DNA from: DATDCY01 sp031406795 [NCBI: Candidatus Rokuibacteriota bacterium]
Lineage (GTDB): Bacteria; JAUVQV01
NCBI GenBank assembly: GCA_031406795.1
Contig: JANOHV010000223.1
Span: 1-21,377, forward strand
Length of the DNA: 21,377 nt
Reading direction: 5' to 3'
Every line of letters begins with the position of its first letter. Position 1 is the stretch's first letter. The position numbers and the translations under genes are program-made. Under the pieces are notes generated by a model. That model had not been told where the DNA came from. It was given only the letters and a program-made list of their open reading frames with translations, and did not search any database. This document shows positions 14,610 to 21,300 of the stretch, one piece after another.

Positions 14610-15819
14610 GCACTACGCGTGGGTGATCGTCGTCGGCGGGACGCTGACCACGTTCGCCGCGCTGGGCCTCGGCCGTTTCGCGCTCGGGATGCTCCTGCCG
14701 TCGATGGCCGCCGACCTCCACCTGGGTTATGCCCGGATGGGGCTGATCGGCACCGCAAACTTTGTCGGCTACCTCATCGCCGTTCTCGTCAGCGGGATCG
14801 TCGCCTCGCGGGTTGGCCCGCGCCGGATGGTCGTCGGGGAGCTGCTGCTCGCCGGGATCTCGCTCGTCGGGGTCAGCCGTGCCGAATCCCTCGAGGCGCT
14901 GCTCGCCCTGTACTTTCTCACCGGGCTGGGCAGCGGCGCGGCCAACGTGCCGATGATGTCGCTGGTCGCCGCGTGGTTCGGCAGCCGTGCGCGGGGCCGG
15001 GCGGCCGGCTTCATCGTCAGCGGCAGCGGTTTCGCGATCCTCCTCACCGGGTGGCTGGTCCCGCTGCTCAATCTGCGACTGGGCGCCGCGGGGTGGCGCG
15101 CCAGCTGGCTGGTCATCGCCGGAGTCATGCTGTGCGTCGCGGCGATCAATGCCGCGATCCTGCGCGACCGGCCGGCCGACCTCGGGCTGGCGCCCCACGG
15201 CGGCGAGGCGGCGGCCTATCTGCCGCCGGCGCACCATCCGCGCGGCATCGGCGCCGTGCTGCGTCGCGGCGTCCTCTGGTATCTCGGGCTGCTCTACTTC
15301 CTCTTCGGCTTCACGTACGTCATCGCGGCGACCTTCATGGTCACGGCCCTCGTGCGCGATCGCGGCTTCCCGGAGTCGGTGGCCGGGACGTTCTGGTCGA
15401 CCGTCGGCGCGCTCAGCCTGCTCTCGGGTCCGATCTTCGGGACGCTCTCGGACCGGATCGGGCGCCGGGGCGGGCTGGCGATCGTCTTCGGGCTCCAGTC
15501 GCTCGCGTACGCGCTCTTCGCCTCGGGGCTGCCAGGCTGGTCGCTCGTGGTCGCCGTCGGGTGCTACGGGCTCACGGTCTGGAGCGTCCCCTCGATCATG
15601 ACGGCGGTGGCCGCCGACCTGGCCGGGCCGCACAATGCCGCCGCCGCCTTCGGGTTCATCACCTTCATCTTCGGCCTCGGCCAGATGGCGGGGCCGGTTG
15701 CCGCCGGGGCGCTCGCGGAGGCTTCGGGGCATTTCGCGTCGAGCTTCGCGCTGGCCGCCGCCCTCGCCGGGCTCGCGGCCATCCTGTCGCTGTTGCTACG
15801 GGTGGCGGACCGGGTGTAG
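14608..15819 (+). CDS. Major facilitator superfamily transporter (YbfB/YjiJ-like)
   Basis: The product has 403 residues with about 12 TM helices. It begins at once with TM1 ('HYAWVIVVGGTLTTFAALGLGRFALGMLLP'), which carries the 'GLGRF..G..LP' signature seen in YbfB/YjiJ-type MFS proteins. The MFS loop 2-3 motif appears as 'ASRVGPRRMV' (about 66), and the equivalent loop 8-9 motif is 'GTLSDRIGRRGGLA' (about 278). A cytosolic loop of about 30 residues separates the halves. The substrate is unknown. The start is a GTG at 14608 with a weak G-rich ribosome site buried in a hairpin; no earlier in-frame start fits. It lies 42 nt after trxB. The first array of 48-bp REP repeats begins 23 nt after its stop. 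Confidence 0.85.
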   Translation: MHYAWVIVVGGTLTTFAALGLGRFALGMLLPSMAADLHLGYARMGLIGTANFVGYLIAVLVSGIVASRVGPRRMVVGELLLAGISLVGVSRAESLEALLALYFLTGLGSGAANVPMMSLVAAWFGSRARGRAAGFIVSGSGFAILLTGWLVPLLNLRLGAAGWRASWLVIAGVMLCVAAINAAILRDRPADLGLAPHGGEAAAYLPPAHHPRGIGAVLRRGVLWYLGLLYFLFGFTYVIAATFMVTALVRDRGFPESVAGTFWSTVGALSLLSGPIFGTLSDRIGRRGGLAIVFGLQSLAYALFASGLPGWSLVVAVGCYGLTVWSVPSIMTAVAADLAGPHNAAAAFGFITFIFGLGQMAGPVAAGALAEASGHFASSFALAAALAGLAAILSLLLRVADRV

Positions 15820-15841
15820 CGGATCGGCGAAAACCGTTCAT

Positions 15842-16055
15842 GGGCGGGGGTGAACCCCGCCCCTACGATGGGCGTTTGGATTGTTGTTCGGGCGGGGATG
15901 AACCCCGCCCCCTCGACGGGCGTTTGGATTGTTGTTCGGGCGGGGATGAACCCCGCCCCCACGGTGGACATTTGGATTGTTGTTCGGGCGGGGATGAACT
16001 CCGACCCCACGGTGAATGGTTCAAATCACTGTAGGGGAGGGGTTCACCCCCTCCC
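15842..16055. repeat. Left REP array: four 48-bp direct units plus one inverted unit
   Basis: Palindromic cores (GGGCGGGG, 5-nt loop ATGAA/GTGAA, CCCCGCCC) start at 15842, 15890, 15938 and 15986, exactly 48 nt apart; the fourth is degenerate. Each is followed by a 27-nt linker ending TTTGGATTGTTGTTC, and by CTAC/CCAC at the core edge (GTAG/GTGG on the minus strand; unit 2 has GAGG). The last unit (GTAGGGGAGGGGTTCACCCC plus CTCCC, 16031-16055) is inverted. The array runs from just after the MFS gene to just before the RAYT stop. Confidence 0.93.
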
Positions 16056-16065
16056 GCCATCTCCC

Positions 16066-16563
16066 TCAAACCCAATCCCGCCGATCCGGCCACGTCCCCG
16101 ACCCGGACCACCGGTACTTCGCCGCTTCCGCGACAATCCCCGACCTCACCGGGTTGCCGAAGACATATCGTGTCACGTCTACAAGCCGCTCCCCGTGCCT
16201 GGGCGCATGGTCGTGAAATCCGCGCTGCCAGAGCCGGCGGTGGGGATCGATGCGGCGCGCGCGAGGCGTCAGGCTCCCCTTGAAAACACGGACATAACCG
16301 GTCAGATCGGCATCCTCCAGCAGGAAATGCACGTGGTCCGGCATGACACACCAGGCGTGCAGCGTGGTCTGGCGGGCGTCGGCGAGCCCGACAATTATTG
16401 CGGCGGCATCGTCTGCCAGGGTTGGATGCAGGGAGAACCAGGGGTGACGGTTGTCCGTGCAGATCGTGACGAGAAACACCCGTCCCGGGGCATGGTACGA
16501 GGCAGAATCAAGGCGGATTCGTTTGCGGTGAGGGGTGACGGATGTCGTCGAGCGCCTGGTCAT
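16066..16563 (-). CDS. REP-associated tyrosine transposase (RAYT, IS200/Y1 superfamily)
   Basis: The product has 165 residues. The N-terminal 'HRKRIRLDSASYHAPGRVFLVTICTDNRHPWF' is a typical RAYT opening. The HUH metal-binding motif is H77-V-H79 in 'WCVMPDHVHFLL', and the DNA-nicking Tyr is Y133 in 'TRYVFGNPVRSG'. 'VRVFKG', 'LWQRGFHDH' and a terminal 'KYRWSGS' are also family features. These single-strand nucleases bind and cleave REP hairpins. The gene appears intact, so it may be active. ATG 16563 has no obvious Shine-Dalgarno. The stop lies 10 nt from the inverted REP of the left array. It is on the same strand as the GTAG reading of the direct REP units. Confidence 0.92.
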   Translation of the reverse strand: MTRRSTTSVTPHRKRIRLDSASYHAPGRVFLVTICTDNRHPWFSLHPTLADDAAAIIVGLADARQTTLHAWCVMPDHVHFLLEDADLTGYVRVFKGSLTPRARRIDPHRRLWQRGFHDHAPRHGERLVDVTRYVFGNPVRSGIVAEAAKYRWSGSGTWPDRRDWV

Positions 16564-16615
16564 GGACGAATGTAATGCAGGATTCGTTCCCTAGATGGAT
16601 GGCATGCACTTCGGC

Positions 16616-16926
16616 GGGCGGGGATGAACCCCGCCCCTACGATGGACATTTGGATCGTTGTTCGGGCGGGGATGAACCCCGCCCCCACGGTGGACATTTG
16701 GATTGTTGTTCGGGCGGGGATGAACCCCGCCCCCACGGTGGGCATTTGGATTGTTGTTCGGGCGGGGATGAACCCCGCCCCCACGACGGGCGTTTGGATT
16801 GTTGTTCGGGCGGGGATGAACCCCGCCCCTACGATGGGCGTTTGGATTGTTGTTCGGGCGGGGATGAACCCCGCCCCTACGATGGAGGGTTCGAATCTCC
16901 GTAGGGGAGGGATTCGATCCCTCCCG
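16616..16926. repeat. Right REP array: six 48-bp direct units plus one inverted unit
   Basis: Cores identical to GGGCGGGG-ATGAA-CCCCGCCC start at 16616, 16664, 16712, 16760, 16808 and 16856 (48-nt period), followed on the plus strand by CTAC or CCAC. An inverted unit, GTAGGGGAGGGATTCGATCC plus CTCCCG (16901-16926), closes the array. Linkers are mosaics of a few variants, two of which are identical to linkers of the left array. The gap 16564-17037 holds only this array and the ilvD promoter. The 48-nt period keeps reading frames open, but none is credible as a gene. Confidence 0.95.
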
Positions 16927-16967
16927 AGCGGCGGGGCGTCCGGCCGCGCCGAACGGTGACTCCGCGC

Positions 16968-16996
16968 GGGACAGGTCGCCGATCTTCGGTTATACT
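16968..16996 (+). promoter_or_regulatory. Promoter of the ilvD-sigma-permease operon
   Basis: GGGACA (16968-16973, four of six to TTGACA), a 17-nt spacer and TATACT (16991-16996). The start site would be near 17003, giving about 35 nt of leader with AAGGGGTGA before ATG 17038. It lies 42 nt past the end of the right REP array. Confidence 0.6.
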
Positions 16997-17037
16997 GTGC
17001 TGAAACAATGACCACGGAACGACGAAGGGGTGACCCG

Positions 17038-18699
17038 ATGCGCAGCGACATGATGAAAAAAGGGATCGAAAAGGCTCCGCACCGCTCCCTGATGAAGGCC
17101 GTCGGTCTCATCGACGAGGAGATCGCGCGCCCGCTCGTGGGCATCGCGAACTCCTGGAACGAGATCGTCCCCGGCCACACCCATCTGCGCGACCTGGTCG
17201 ATGCGGTCAAGGCCGGCGTGCGCATGGCGGGGGGGACGCCGCTGGAGTTCGGCGTCATTGGCGCCTGCGATGGCCTCGCGATGAACCACCCCGGCATGAA
17301 GTACTCGCTCCCGAGCCGCGAGCTGATCGCGGATTCCGTCGAGGTCATGGTCACCGCCCAGCCTTTCGATGCGCTCGTGCTCGTCCCCAACTGCGACAAG
17401 ATCATCCCCGGCATGATCATGGCCGCGCTGCGCCTGAACATCCCGGCCATCGTGATCAGCGGCGGGCCGATGCTCGCCGGGCGCCAGGGCGGGAAGAAGA
17501 TCGACCTGATCTCGGTCTTCGAGGGGGTCGGCGCGGTGAAGGCGAAGAAGATGGGCGCCCGGGAACTGGCCGAGATGGAGGACAACGCCTGCCCGACCTG
17601 CGGTTCCTGCTCGGGCATGTTCACCGCCAACTCGATGAACTGCCTGACGGAGGCGATCGGCCTCGGCCTGCCCGGCAACGGCACGATCCCCGCGGTGACC
17701 TCCGCGCGCCGCCGCCTGGCCAAGCACGCCGGGATGCAGGTCATGGAGCTGCTGCGCAAGAACATCCGTCCCCGCGACATCGTGACGAAAAAAGCCATGG
17801 CCAACGCCATCGCGGTCGATATGGCGCTCGGTGCCTCCTCGAACACGGTGCTGCACCTGCCCGCCATCGCGCACGAGGCCGGATTCACGCTTGAACTGGA
17901 GACTTTCAACAAAGTCAGCCGCACCGTGCGCCGGCTCTGTCACGTCTCGCCGGCCGGGCCGTGGCACCTCGAGGACATCGACGCCGCCGGCGGCATCCCG
18001 GCCGTGATGGCCGAACTGGCCAAGGGCGGGCAGATCAACCGCTCGACGATGACCGTGACCGGAAAGCGCACCGGGGCGCTGCTGAAGGAGGCTCGCCTGC
18101 GCGACCCCGAGGTCATCCGCCCCTGGGACAACCCCTTCGCGAAGGAGGGCGGCCTCGCGATCCTCTTCGGGAACCTTGCCCCCGCCGGCGCGGTCGTCAA
18201 GCAGTCCGGCGTCGCCCCCGACATGATGAAGCGCACGCTCACCGCGCACGTCTTCGAGAGCGAGGAGGAAGGCTCGGCCGCGATCCTCGGCGGAAAGATC
18301 AAGAAGGGCGAGGTCATCATCATCCGCTACGAAGGTCCGCGCGGCGGGCCCGGCATGCGCGAGATGCTCGCGCCGACCTCCGCGGTCGTCGGCATGGGCC
18401 TCGACCACGACGTCGCGCTGATCACCGACGGCCGCTTCTCCGGCGGCACGCGCGGCGCGGCCATCGGCCACGTCTCCCCGGAGGCGGCCGAGGGCGGGAT
18501 GATCGCGCTGGTCAGGAACGGCGACCGCATCGAAATCGACATCCCCGGCCGTCGCCTCGAACTGCTGGTTCCCGAGGCCGAGCTTTCCGCGCGCCGCAAG
18601 AACTGGAAGGCGCCGAAGCCGAAGATCACCACCGGCTACCTGGCCCGCTACGCGCGCATGGTGCGGTCGGCGGGCACCGGCGCGATCCTGGAGGACTAG
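17038..18699 (+). CDS. ilvD: Dihydroxy-acid dehydratase
   Basis: The product has 553 residues, full length for IlvD, which dehydrates 2,3-dihydroxy acids to 2-oxo acids in valine, isoleucine and pantothenate synthesis. Conserved features include '[10 protein letters not shown]' (41-50), 'GACDG' with C77, 'PNCDKIIPG' with C119, '[19 protein letters not shown]' (C185/C188/C191), 'GNGTIPAV' and, near the end, '[12 protein letters not shown]' with '[12 protein letters not shown]'. C77, C119 and one of the CPTCGSC cysteines are the likely Fe-S ligands. The ATG at 17038 fits the family start 'MRSDM.KKG' and has AAGGGG upstream; the upstream ATG at 17008 would add ten unusual residues. An ECF sigma gene begins one nucleotide after its stop. 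Confidence 0.95.
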   Translation: MRSDMMKKGIEKAPHRSLMKAVGLIDEEIARPLVGIANSWNEIVPGHTHLRDLVDAVKAGVRMAGGTPLEFGVIGACDGLAMNHPGMKYSLPSRELIADSVEVMVTAQPFDALVLVPNCDKIIPGMIMAALRLNIPAIVISGGPMLAGRQGGKKIDLISVFEGVGAVKAKKMGARELAEMEDNACPTCGSCSGMFTANSMNCLTEAIGLGLPGNGTIPAVTSARRRLAKHAGMQVMELLRKNIRPRDIVTKKAMANAIAVDMALGASSNTVLHLPAIAHEAGFTLELETFNKVSRTVRRLCHVSPAGPWHLEDIDAAGGIPAVMAELAKGGQINRSTMTVTGKRTGALLKEARLRDPEVIRPWDNPFAKEGGLAILFGNLAPAGAVVKQSGVAPDMMKRTLTAHVFESEEEGSAAILGGKIKKGEVIIIRYEGPRGGPGMREMLAPTSAVVGMGLDHDVALITDGRFSGGTRGAAIGHVSPEAAEGGMIALVRNGDRIEIDIPGRRLELLVPEAELSARRKNWKAPKPKITTGYLARYARMVRSAGTGAILED

Positions 18700-18700
18700 C

Positions 18701-19309
18701 GTGACCGACCTCGTTGACGTGCAGGCCGCGCGTGATGAGCGCAAGCTTGTCGAAGGCTGCCGCCGCGGCGACTTCGACTGCTTCGAGCGGCTCATGGCCC
18801 GCTACGAGAAGAAGATCTACAACCTCGCCCTGCGGATGCTGCGCGACCCGGACGACGCGCGCGAGATCCTCCAGGAGACCTTCCTCAAGGTCTACGACAA
18901 CCTCGAGAAATTCCGCGGCGAGGCGCAGCTCTCGACCTGGATCTACCGCATCGCGATGAACGAGGCGCTGATGCGCATCCGCAAGGACACGCACCGGCCG
19001 CGCTCGCTCGAGATCGTCGACGAGGACGGCGAGCGCCGCGAGATCGACGTCGCGGACTGGAAGCCGCGGCCCGTCGACCGCGCGCTGACCAAGGAACTCG
19101 GCGGCGAGCTCGACCGCGCTGTCGCGCTGCTGCCGGAGGACTATCGCGGGGCTTTCCTGCTGCGCGACATCGAGGGGCTCTCCAACGAGCAGATCGCCAA
19201 GGCGATGAAGCTCTCGGTCCCGGCGGTCAAGTCGCGGATACACCGGGCGCGGGTCTTCCTGCGCAACGAGCTGGCAACGTATTTCGCGAAAGGCCGCCGT
19301 GACAACTAA
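18701..19309 (+). CDS. ECF-family RNA polymerase sigma factor
   Basis: The product has 202 residues. Sigma region 2 is at about 27-95 ('FERLMARYEKKIYNLALRML', 'ETFLKVYDNLEKFRG', 'STWIYRIAMNEALMRIRK') and region 4 at about 138-190 ('LPEDYRGAFLLRDIEGLSNEQIAKAMKLSVPAVKSRIHRAR'), with no region 1 or 3. Group-4 (ECF) sigmas redirect RNA polymerase to a small regulon and are usually held by a cognate anti-sigma. The gene starts at a GTG one base after the ilvD stop and overlaps the next gene, a zinc-type anti-sigma, by 11 nt (19299-19309), so the three are translationally linked. No separate promoter was found in front of it. Confidence 0.92.
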   Translation: MTDLVDVQAARDERKLVEGCRRGDFDCFERLMARYEKKIYNLALRMLRDPDDAREILQETFLKVYDNLEKFRGEAQLSTWIYRIAMNEALMRIRKDTHRPRSLEIVDEDGERREIDVADWKPRPVDRALTKELGGELDRAVALLPEDYRGAFLLRDIEGLSNEQIAKAMKLSVPAVKSRIHRARVFLRNELATYFAKGRRDN

Positions 19310-19661
19310 GCGCGTGAAGATCTGCAACACGCCCGAATGCCGCAGGATGCGCGAGCTGCTCTCGGACTTCATCGACCACTCGCTGCACTGGCGCACGGCC
19401 CGCAGCCTGGAGACGCATCTGGCGGCCTGCCCGCCCTGCCGCTGCTACGTCGCGACCGTCGAGCGGACCATCGTGCTCTACCGCGAGCGCCCCGTTGTGG
19501 ACGTGCCGGTCGCCGTGCGCGGACACCTGCGCGCGGTGCTGCGCGAGCGGCACGAGAGCGCGCCGAAGCAGCCCGCGGGGCGCTGCTGCGCCGGGAAGGC
19601 GGCCGTCAAGCGCGTCGTCCCGGCAGCGGCGCCCAAGCCGCGCGTCGCCGGGAAGGCATGA
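19299..19661 (+). CDS. Zinc-type (ZAS-like) soluble anti-sigma factor
   Basis: The product has 120 residues. The zf-HC2/ZAS motif H40-x3-C44-x2-C47 is in 'LETHLAACPPCRCYV', preceded by 'CRRMRELLSDFIDHSL', the usual helix that clamps the sigma factor. 'VERTIVLYR' follows. No TM segment is visible, so it is probably cytosolic, unlike membrane-bound RsiW-type partners. The basic Ala/Pro/Lys C-terminal tail contains a vicinal Cys pair ('GRCCAGK', C96/C97), which could sense thiol stress or metals; this is inferred. The GTG start overlaps the sigma gene by 11 nt, and its TGA overlaps the permease ATG (ATGA at 19658-19661). Confidence 0.85.
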   Translation: MTTKRVKICNTPECRRMRELLSDFIDHSLHWRTARSLETHLAACPPCRCYVATVERTIVLYRERPVVDVPVAVRGHLRAVLRERHESAPKQPAGRCCAGKAAVKRVVPAAAPKPRVAGKA

Positions 19662-20641
19662 CCGGCGTCTCTCAGGAGTTGGCCGCCCTCGGCCTGGACC
19701 TCTGGGAGGGGCTGCGGCACATCTTCTGGTACTTCCTGGCCGGCATCATGCTGGCGGGCTGGATCCGGACCTACAAGTTCCACGTGCGCCTGCGCAAGCG
19801 GCTGCCGTCGCTTGGCGGCTGGGCGGTCTTCGTGGCGGTCGGCGTCGCGATCGTCAGCCCGCTGTGCGCCTGCGGCGTCCTGCCGATCATGGTCTCGCTG
19901 CTCACCGCCGGCATGCCGCTGACCCCCTGCATGGCGCTGCTGGTGGCCTCCCCGCTGATGAGCCTCGAGGGGTACGCGGTCACCGCGGGGCTCCTCGGGA
20001 CGACCTGGGCCAACGCCAAGCTGGCGGCAGCGATCTTCATGGGGCTCTGGGCCGGGCTGGTCACGCACCTGGTCGCGCGCCGGGGCTTCGCCGTCGGGGA
20101 GATCTTCCGCGGGCCGCTCCCGGTCGGGGACATGCACGACCACGACTGCGACCCCCGCATCGCCTGCGACTGCCCGGACCGCTGGTCCAACCGTCTGGCC
20201 CGCAAGTATCCGAACAAGTTCGTCATCTTCCTGGCCAAGTCCGCGGAGACCGGCTGGAAGGTCGGGCGGTTCATTCTCTTCGGGCTCGTGATCGAGGTCC
20301 TGGCGACCCGCTACATCGACCCGGAGTGGATCGGCGCGGTCTTCGGGAGCACCCGCTGGTACACCACGGTCCTCGTGACGCTCGCGTCGGTGCCGCTGCA
20401 CGTCAACCAGTTCACGGCGGCCGGCATCCTCTACGGGCCGGTGAACCTGCTCGAGAAGATGGGGAGCACCGTCTCCTGGAGCAGCGGCATGGCCTTCCTG
20501 ATCGGCGGCCCCGTGACGGCGCTGCCGGCGATCGCGGTCTTCCTCTCGCTCTTCAAGCCGCGCGTCTTCTGGCTCTATCTCGGGATCTGCCTCTCGGGGA
20601 CGTTGATCGTCGCCTTCGCGGCGCAGTTCCTGCTCGGGTAG
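19658..20641 (+). CDS. DUF318/ArsP-like permease
   Basis: The product has 327 residues and about 8-9 TM helices. The signature 'SPLCACGVLPIMVSLL' (about 67-82, with C70/C72) and 'MALLVASPLMS' (about 92-102) match the UPF0718/ArsP_1 permease family, whose studied member ArsP exports trivalent organoarsenicals. A central loop carries a metal-binding-like run 'HDHDCDPRIACDCPDRW' (H160/H162/C164/C170/C172). A second 'GPVTALPAIAVF' motif lies near the end. The substrate is not known here; a metal(loid) or thiol-reactive compound is the natural guess from the family, the loop and the adjacent ECF/zinc anti-sigma pair. The ATG overlaps the anti-sigma stop (ATGA). Confidence 0.82.
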   Translation: MTGVSQELAALGLDLWEGLRHIFWYFLAGIMLAGWIRTYKFHVRLRKRLPSLGGWAVFVAVGVAIVSPLCACGVLPIMVSLLTAGMPLTPCMALLVASPLMSLEGYAVTAGLLGTTWANAKLAAAIFMGLWAGLVTHLVARRGFAVGEIFRGPLPVGDMHDHDCDPRIACDCPDRWSNRLARKYPNKFVIFLAKSAETGWKVGRFILFGLVIEVLATRYIDPEWIGAVFGSTRWYTTVLVTLASVPLHVNQFTAAGILYGPVNLLEKMGSTVSWSSGMAFLIGGPVTALPAIAVFLSLFKPRVFWLYLGICLSGTLIVAFAAQFLLG

Positions 20642-20663
20642 TCGCCCGGGCCGCCCCGCGCAC

Positions 20664-20693
20664 TTGACGGCAGTGCCTTGCAGGGACTAATCT
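20664..20693 (+). promoter_or_regulatory. Sigma-70-type promoter of the 65-residue gene
   Basis: TTGACG (20664-20669), an 18-nt spacer and TAATCT (20688-20693). It lies 22 nt after the permease stop and is followed by AAGGAG (20731-20736) before ATG 20743. Confidence 0.55.
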
Positions 20694-20742
20694 TCCGCTC
20701 TTCCGCAAGGGTCGCGGGTCGGCACGAGCAAAGGAGACGCAC

Positions 20743-20940
20743 ATGAAGGAACTCTCGGAGGGCGGGCTTGAGCAGCAGGGCGGTCATGTCGCAGTCTGGT
20801 ACGATGCCCAGGAGGATACCGTCGTGATGCAGTGCGACTTCGTGGACCTGAACTTCTACCGGGACGACTTCATGGATCTGGTCGAGGTTCTCAAGGAAGC
20901 CGCCGACCGCCTGATGCTCGAGAGCCCCGCGGAGCTGTAG
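20743..20940 (+). CDS. Small acidic protein of unknown function
   Basis: The product has 65 residues with a strong Shine-Dalgarno (AAGGAG, 6 nt before the ATG) and its own promoter. It is strongly acidic and appears cytosolic: a short beta segment 'VAVWYDAQEDTVVMQCDFVDLNFY' followed by an amphipathic helix 'DDFMDLVEVLKEAADRLM'. I do not recognise a named family. It could be a small regulator or adaptor. It faces the next gene convergently; a weak hairpin, GCTGA/TCAGC (20947-20966), lies between them. Confidence 0.65.
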   Translation: MKELSEGGLEQQGGHVAVWYDAQEDTVVMQCDFVDLNFYRDDFMDLVEVLKEAADRLMLESPAEL

Positions 20941-20942
20941 CC

Positions 20943-20960
20943 GGCCGCTGAAAAGGGCCC
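20943..20960 (+). repeat. Fragment of the GGCCGCTGAAAA-type repeat after a stop codon
   Basis: GGCCGCTGAAAAGGGCCC starts 3 nt after the TAG of the 65-residue gene. It matches the ends of the element at 4203-4326 and the motif at 9692-9709, all placed at gene 3' ends. Confidence 0.5.
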
Positions 20961-20961
20961 C

Positions 20962-21300
20962 TCAGCACTCCATTTCCTCCTGGGTGTCGGCATTGAAGGC
21001 CCTGGCGCGCGTTCCCGGGGCGTTGCCGCGCAGCCCGTTCACCGCCCCGAGGGTCACCTCCGCCAGTTCCGGGGCGTCGTCGCGGCACTTGAGGTGGATC
21101 TGGATGCGCGGCGGGAAATCCAGCCGGGCCGTGAGATCCGGGAAGTAGGAACTCTTCCCCCAGACGACGTAGATCTTGATCGGGATGGTCGGGCTGGTGA
21201 ACAACCCGCCCTGATTGGACTCGAGAAAGCCGCAGGACTTCAGGATTGATGACGCTTCGGCGGTCGTCGCGTCGGAGTAGATAACTCGAGTCTGTCCCAT
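20962..21300 (-). CDS. Protein of unknown function (112 residues)
   Basis: The ATG at 21300 is chosen because the frame upstream to 21375 is low-complexity and overlaps a plausible minus-strand promoter (TTGCGC 21357-21362, 17 nt, TATAGT 21334-21339). The product starts 'MGQTRVIYSDATTAEASSILKSCGF', an alternating strand/helix pattern, then 'IPIKIYVVWGKSSYFPDL' and 'RIQIHLKCRDDAPELAEVTLGAVNGL', and ends in an acidic 'ADTQEEMEC'. No family recognised. It looks like a small single-domain cytosolic protein with alternating beta and alpha elements. Confidence 0.5.
   Translation of the reverse strand: MGQTRVIYSDATTAEASSILKSCGFLESNQGGLFTSPTIPIKIYVVWGKSSYFPDLTARLDFPPRIQIHLKCRDDAPELAEVTLGAVNGLRGNAPGTRARAFNADTQEEMEC

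Larger units (their letters stand above)
15842..16926. mobile_element. RAYT-REP locus: transposase gene between two REP arrays
   Basis: A minus-strand Y1/HUH transposase gene of the REP-associated family (16066-16563) is flanked on both sides by tandem arrays of the same 48-bp REP unit in the same orientation. Each array ends in an inverted unit preceded by a similar tail (GGTTC.AATC, 16018-16028 and 16888-16898). Known RAYTs act on REP hairpins tagged with GTAG/GTGG, and that tag is present here. Whether the whole block moves, or the RAYT only spreads REPs, cannot be told from one locus. Confidence 0.8.

Noticed and set aside
15850-16575. Plus-strand frame through the left array and antisense to the RAYT gene
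   Set aside because: It consists of repeat-derived peptide plus the reverse of a well-conserved transposase gene.
15842-16926. Regular direct repeats that might look like a CRISPR array
   Set aside because: The intervals between palindromic cores are conserved linkers, not unique spacers, and there are no cas genes; GTAG/GTGG tags and the RAYT gene identify them as REPs.
16560-17924. Minus-strand frame running through the right REP array and antisense to ilvD
   Set aside because: Its open part comes from the 48-nt repeat and the ilvD shadow; ilvD on the plus strand is unambiguous.
20943-20966. Hairpin between the two small convergent genes as an intrinsic terminator
   Set aside because: The stem is only 5 bp and no T-run follows on either strand. 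No other gene end in the window shows a classic GC stem plus T tract.
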